A DNA stretch of 64,000 bases, from contig NC_064819.1 in NCBI RefSeq assembly GCF_024166365.1, forward strand, positions 150,232,293-150,296,292, written 5' to 3'. A program made the position numbers and the translations under genes. Shown in pieces: positions 63,525 through 64,000 of this stretch (its first letter is position 1; every line of letters starts with the position of its first letter). The notes below the pieces were generated by a model. The model made no database searches, was not told the origin of the DNA, and saw only the letters and a list, made by a program, of their open reading frames with translations. The DNA is from Elephas maximus indicus. Its lineage: Eukaryota; Chordata; Mammalia; Proboscidea; Elephantidae.

Positions 63525-64000
63525 TTTGTGTGTGGCCTTTCCCACACAGATAATTGTGCAGGGCTGTGCAAATAAGATAATTGTGACCCACGGAGGGGAT
63601 TGGTCAGTTTTGCCTTAAAAGAGAGCCAATTCCAGGGCAGAGAGGAGGAGCCCACCACCACCCAGGAAGGAGAGACCAACAGGAGAGACCCATCAGCAGG
63701 AGATGGTGCAATGGGCTTCCTGGCCTATGGAGAGAAAAAGCTGAATTCTTCTGGGCAGAGACTGAGGGCCAGGGAGAAGCGTACCTGCAAGCAGAGCTGG
63801 AGAGAGGCTATCCTGATGGAGGAATTGTATCCTGAGTGTTCCTGAGTCTGAATTATAACTGTATTAAAAACTTCCCTAATAATTGTACGATCTGTGAGTT
63901 CTGTATGGCCATTGCAATGAATTATTGAACCCAGTAGAGAGTGCTGCAGGAGGGATACTTGGTGTCAGAATTGATAGAGATGAAGGAGAGAGGGGGCATG
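63525..64000 (+). mobile_element. Probable ERV LTR at the window edge
   Basis: 'agataattgtgacccacgga', 'ggggattggtcagttttgcc' (CCAAT-type box), 'ttaaaagagagccaattcca', then a purine-rich body and 'gttctgtatggccattgcaa' and 'gagggatacttggtgtcaga'. This layout resembles an LTR that I recall from elephant. No duplication can be checked, since the sequence stops at 64000. Confidence 0.45.

Noticed and set aside
63600-63845. 81-codon plus-strand frame at the window end
   Set aside because: It lies in the purine-rich body of a probable LTR and has no recognisable domain.

Overview
This is vertebrate nuclear DNA with no cellular protein-coding gene that I can support. Every long open frame I could interpret belongs to a retroelement, and the rest look like chance frames in AT-rich DNA. 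The repeat content points to an afrotherian mammal, most likely a paenungulate such as an elephant. The evidence is dozens of tRNA-headed SINEs whose 3' end reads like 'gtcactatgagtcggaatcgactcgacggca' in segments (AfroSINE type), and eight pieces of an RTE-clade LINE ending in 'ggcacctaacaacaac' (RTE1_LA type). An L1 3' UTR and several LTR families also match what I remember of elephant DNA. Ancient eutherian repeats (MIR, L2, L1M, MER5A, MaLR) lie underneath. The species call is inference from family memory; no database was searched.

Layout. 1-7 kb: SINEs, an RTE copy inside an old MaLR-like LTR, and an L1 3' UTR broken by both a MaLR-type LTR and an RTE copy. 7-19 kb: L2, a 2.2 kb RTE copy, an L1 3' end, and a ~235 bp inverted repeat whose left arm was split by the longest RTE copy (2.7 kb, minus strand). 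19-23 kb: quiet, mostly unique with MIR/L2. 23-28 kb: an LTR (called LTR2 here) carrying a small hAT-type hairpin transposon, MER5A, further LTRs, and an old L1 holding a younger L1 3' UTR that holds an ERV1-type LTR. 28-45 kb: long unique stretches, a broken L2, two copies of a minus-strand retroposon, a second LTR2, a tRNA-Gly-headed SINE and another RTE copy. 46-54 kb: LTR-like blocks, an ERVL-type fragment with a dUTPase-like remnant and 3' LTR, and a deep LTR/SINE/LTR nest. 54-64 kb: MIR with stacked SINEs, then a second deep LTR nest, then more SINEs and an LTR-like end.

Names used here. SINE type A is about 160 bp, with 'accaggcgctccttggaaactct' in the middle. Type B is about 190-200 bp, with 'gaaaggcctggtgatctact'. 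Type C has 'agatgtggcagtctgcttcc'. LTR1 is a MaLR-like LTR of about 520 bp, with six copies. LTR2 is an ERVL-type LTR with three copies. LTR5 is an LTR-like family of about 530 bp with two copies. These numbers are local labels only.

The elements do not cooperate as genes. What the window records is an order of insertion events. Target-site duplications can be read directly for many of them, and they allow relative dating: L1M and MaLR first, then LTR2/LTR5, then LTR1 and RTE/SINEs, with the hAT hairpin and ERV1 LTRs on top of some of these.
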